A DNA stretch of 64,000 nt from Gerris lacustris (Eukaryota > Arthropoda > Insecta > Hemiptera > Gerridae), in assembly GCA_951217055.1 (NCBI GenBank), contig OX578280.1:47743882-47807881 (forward strand), given 5' to 3'. A program made the translations under genes and the position numbers. Below, piece by piece: positions 62,347-64,000 of the stretch (its first letter is position 1; the number at the start of each line of letters is the position of its first letter). The notes beneath the pieces are model-generated. The model saw only the letters and a list, made by a program, of their open reading frames with translations, was not told the DNA's origin and ran no database searches.

Positions 62347-64000
62347 ATTTAAATGTGTGTGTGTGTGTGTGTGTGTAATCTAAGCTCATACCTTTTAAAT
62401 GTGAGTTCGTTAACCAGTATAATTACCGCCCACCCATTTCAAGCTGGAGATCATTTAAAATTTAAAAGTTTGTTTTAGATAAAAAAATAAAAATAAAAAA
62501 ACGCAGGAAACAAGCGTCTTACTCTGAATATTCTAGCTCAAGACGATTTAAGATTTTTCTTTTTTTTAAAAAAAAAGTTCAGTGGGGGAAACATTTTTCT
62601 TACAAAATATGCGTCGCGAGGAAATTTTTTTAAAAACTTTATTTTTCTTTAATGACAAAGAATATCTGTGCTTTTTCTCGTTTAAAAATAGAGGGGGGTA
62701 ACGAAAATCTACGCACTTTTTTAAGGATAATTTGTTTGGGAGCTTTCCTTTATTTTTACTGTCTTTGGGTAACAAAAGTGAAAAGTTTTGAAATGTTTGT
62801 GTTGGTTATTTCGGATAATCAGGTGTGTTAACGACAAACAGACAAAGTAAGAAATTATAAGGTCCTCGGTTTTGCCTGAGGACCCTAAAAAGAATATACA
62901 AAACAATATTGTTTAGTTAGTAGTTTTGAGTTTTCCCATTTTGAATAATTCTCAAAGATTAAACATTATGGTTTTATACTTGAATAGTCTCAATAACAAA
63001 CGACAGAACAGTAATGGAAAGAATAATTTCAAATATACGATTAAAATATGATAGTGTCTATCTATAGGTGCTACACATGCATGTAAGCTACATCTTTTCA
63101 CGGGGCAAAAATAATCTGTTATTTCCGTGAAAACGCTTGTGTACTTTAAATAGTGTATTGTGTCTGGGTTGTTGGGCAATAAAATTCTTGGATAAGAGAA
63201 AAGGCCGAACGGCTAAAGATTCCGTTGTTAAAGGTCTAATCCACCTAAATAAAAAAAAACTATGTTTAGTAAGAGACTAAAAATATCAAGCCATTCCACT
63301 CCACTAGCCTGGAGTCAAGTAATTCTCAAGTGGAAAAGAAACAAAAAATTAGTTTGCGATTGTTTGGTTTATTTCTGGTTGTAGAGCGGAGGAGGGATAT
63401 AGATGGTTACGCTAAAAGGTGGGACAACAGCCCGACCGGAGTCAAGAGTTAACCTGCGGTGCTGCCTGTTTTATAGCTTGAGAGTCTGGCTCGAGCCTCT
63501 GGGGAGAGAGCAGCCTTAAAACAAATATTAACATTCCCCGATGTTCCGAGAGTTATAAGAATGGGTTTTTACTCCCAGTGTACTGGACGGAGATGTTTGG
63601 CCGATTGCCCGTATTAAAGCGCTAGATGCTTCAATCACTCCGTTGGCCAACAAATACAGTGACTATACCATTCCAACCATGGCTGAAATTTTTCTTTGAC
63701 CTACTAACCCTTATTTATAGATAAGACGTTATCTACATGTGTTCTTTTTAAGGTATTCATCGTTCAGCTCTAAGTAAAATAATATTTTTAGTACGGTGTT
63801 TGTTACTCGTCGTATGAAGTCTGATAATAAATAAGTCGAATTTATTTATTTTTGCATTCTCGCTTAGCATTAAATACTACTAGCCCATAAAAAAAAAGCC
63901 TTTACACATAGGCTATATATGCATTTTGGTTGTGAGAGTAATCGGCAAGTTGTTTGTTTATAAAAACACGCTTTGAACATATTTATAACAATCACGGTTA
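62347..64000. other. Terminal stretch, no gene recognised
   Basis: Minus-strand open frames at 62.57-63.18 kb are AT-driven and lack motifs. The 63.36-63.66 kb segment has more balanced composition but no open frame of note. Confidence 0.45.

Overview
This window looks like intronic and intergenic DNA from an arthropod nuclear genome, most likely an insect and possibly a hemipteran. It is strongly AT-rich, almost free of long open frames, full of (TA)n microsatellites and packed with decayed transposable elements. The order is an inference, since no sequence comparison could be run. Only one host coding segment is clear: a GC-rich exon on the minus strand at about 27.9-28.1 kb. It encodes the N-terminus of a T-type (Cav3, Ca-alpha1T) voltage-gated calcium channel. 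The exon ends at a perfect minor-class AT-AC (U12-type) 5' splice site. No following channel exon was seen in the 27.9 kb downstream on that strand, so the left part of the window is probably one very long U12-type intron. The right part would be an upstream intron or 5' region.

Left part (1-16.9 kb): two near-full copies of a ~755-bp repeat (family 1) that ends in CTAG next to TA; a small TIR element; a palindrome cluster beside a 23-G run; a piggyBac-like remnant (TIR end plus acidic transposase N-terminus) at 6.3-7.0 kb; a 22-bp minisatellite at 9.2 kb; and a broken mariner/IS630-type transposase C-terminus joined to a truncated family 1 copy at 13.1-13.7 kb.

16.9-20.6 kb: a composite block bounded by CCCTTTCGCTGCC inverted ends (piggyBac-like). 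It holds subterminal palindromic repeats, a 1.3-kb pogo-like element with helix-turn-helix remnants, a 255-bp foldback element and a ~320-bp tandem satellite.

20.6-46 kb: mostly unique-looking AT-rich DNA with the calcium-channel exon, a non-LTR reverse-transcriptase tail fragment, copies of two further repeat families (2 and 3) that share a core with family 1 but have different hairpin-bearing ends, an inverted-repeat element with a hammerhead-like motif, a family 1 copy embedded in TA microsatellite and itself carrying a retroposon with a 12-bp target duplication, a Helitron Pif1-type helicase fragment, and a tail-to-tail tRNA-like hairpin.

46-62.3 kb: a three-level nest (Helitron-like repeat > pogo-like element > foldback with hammerhead-like motifs and a 14-bp target duplication), three copies of a ~450-bp repeat that each abut a (TA)n tract, two more Helitron-like elements, and a ~1-kb two-tier foldback. 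The last 1.7 kb shows nothing identifiable. Apart from the channel exon, every recognisable coding trace is a broken transposon gene.
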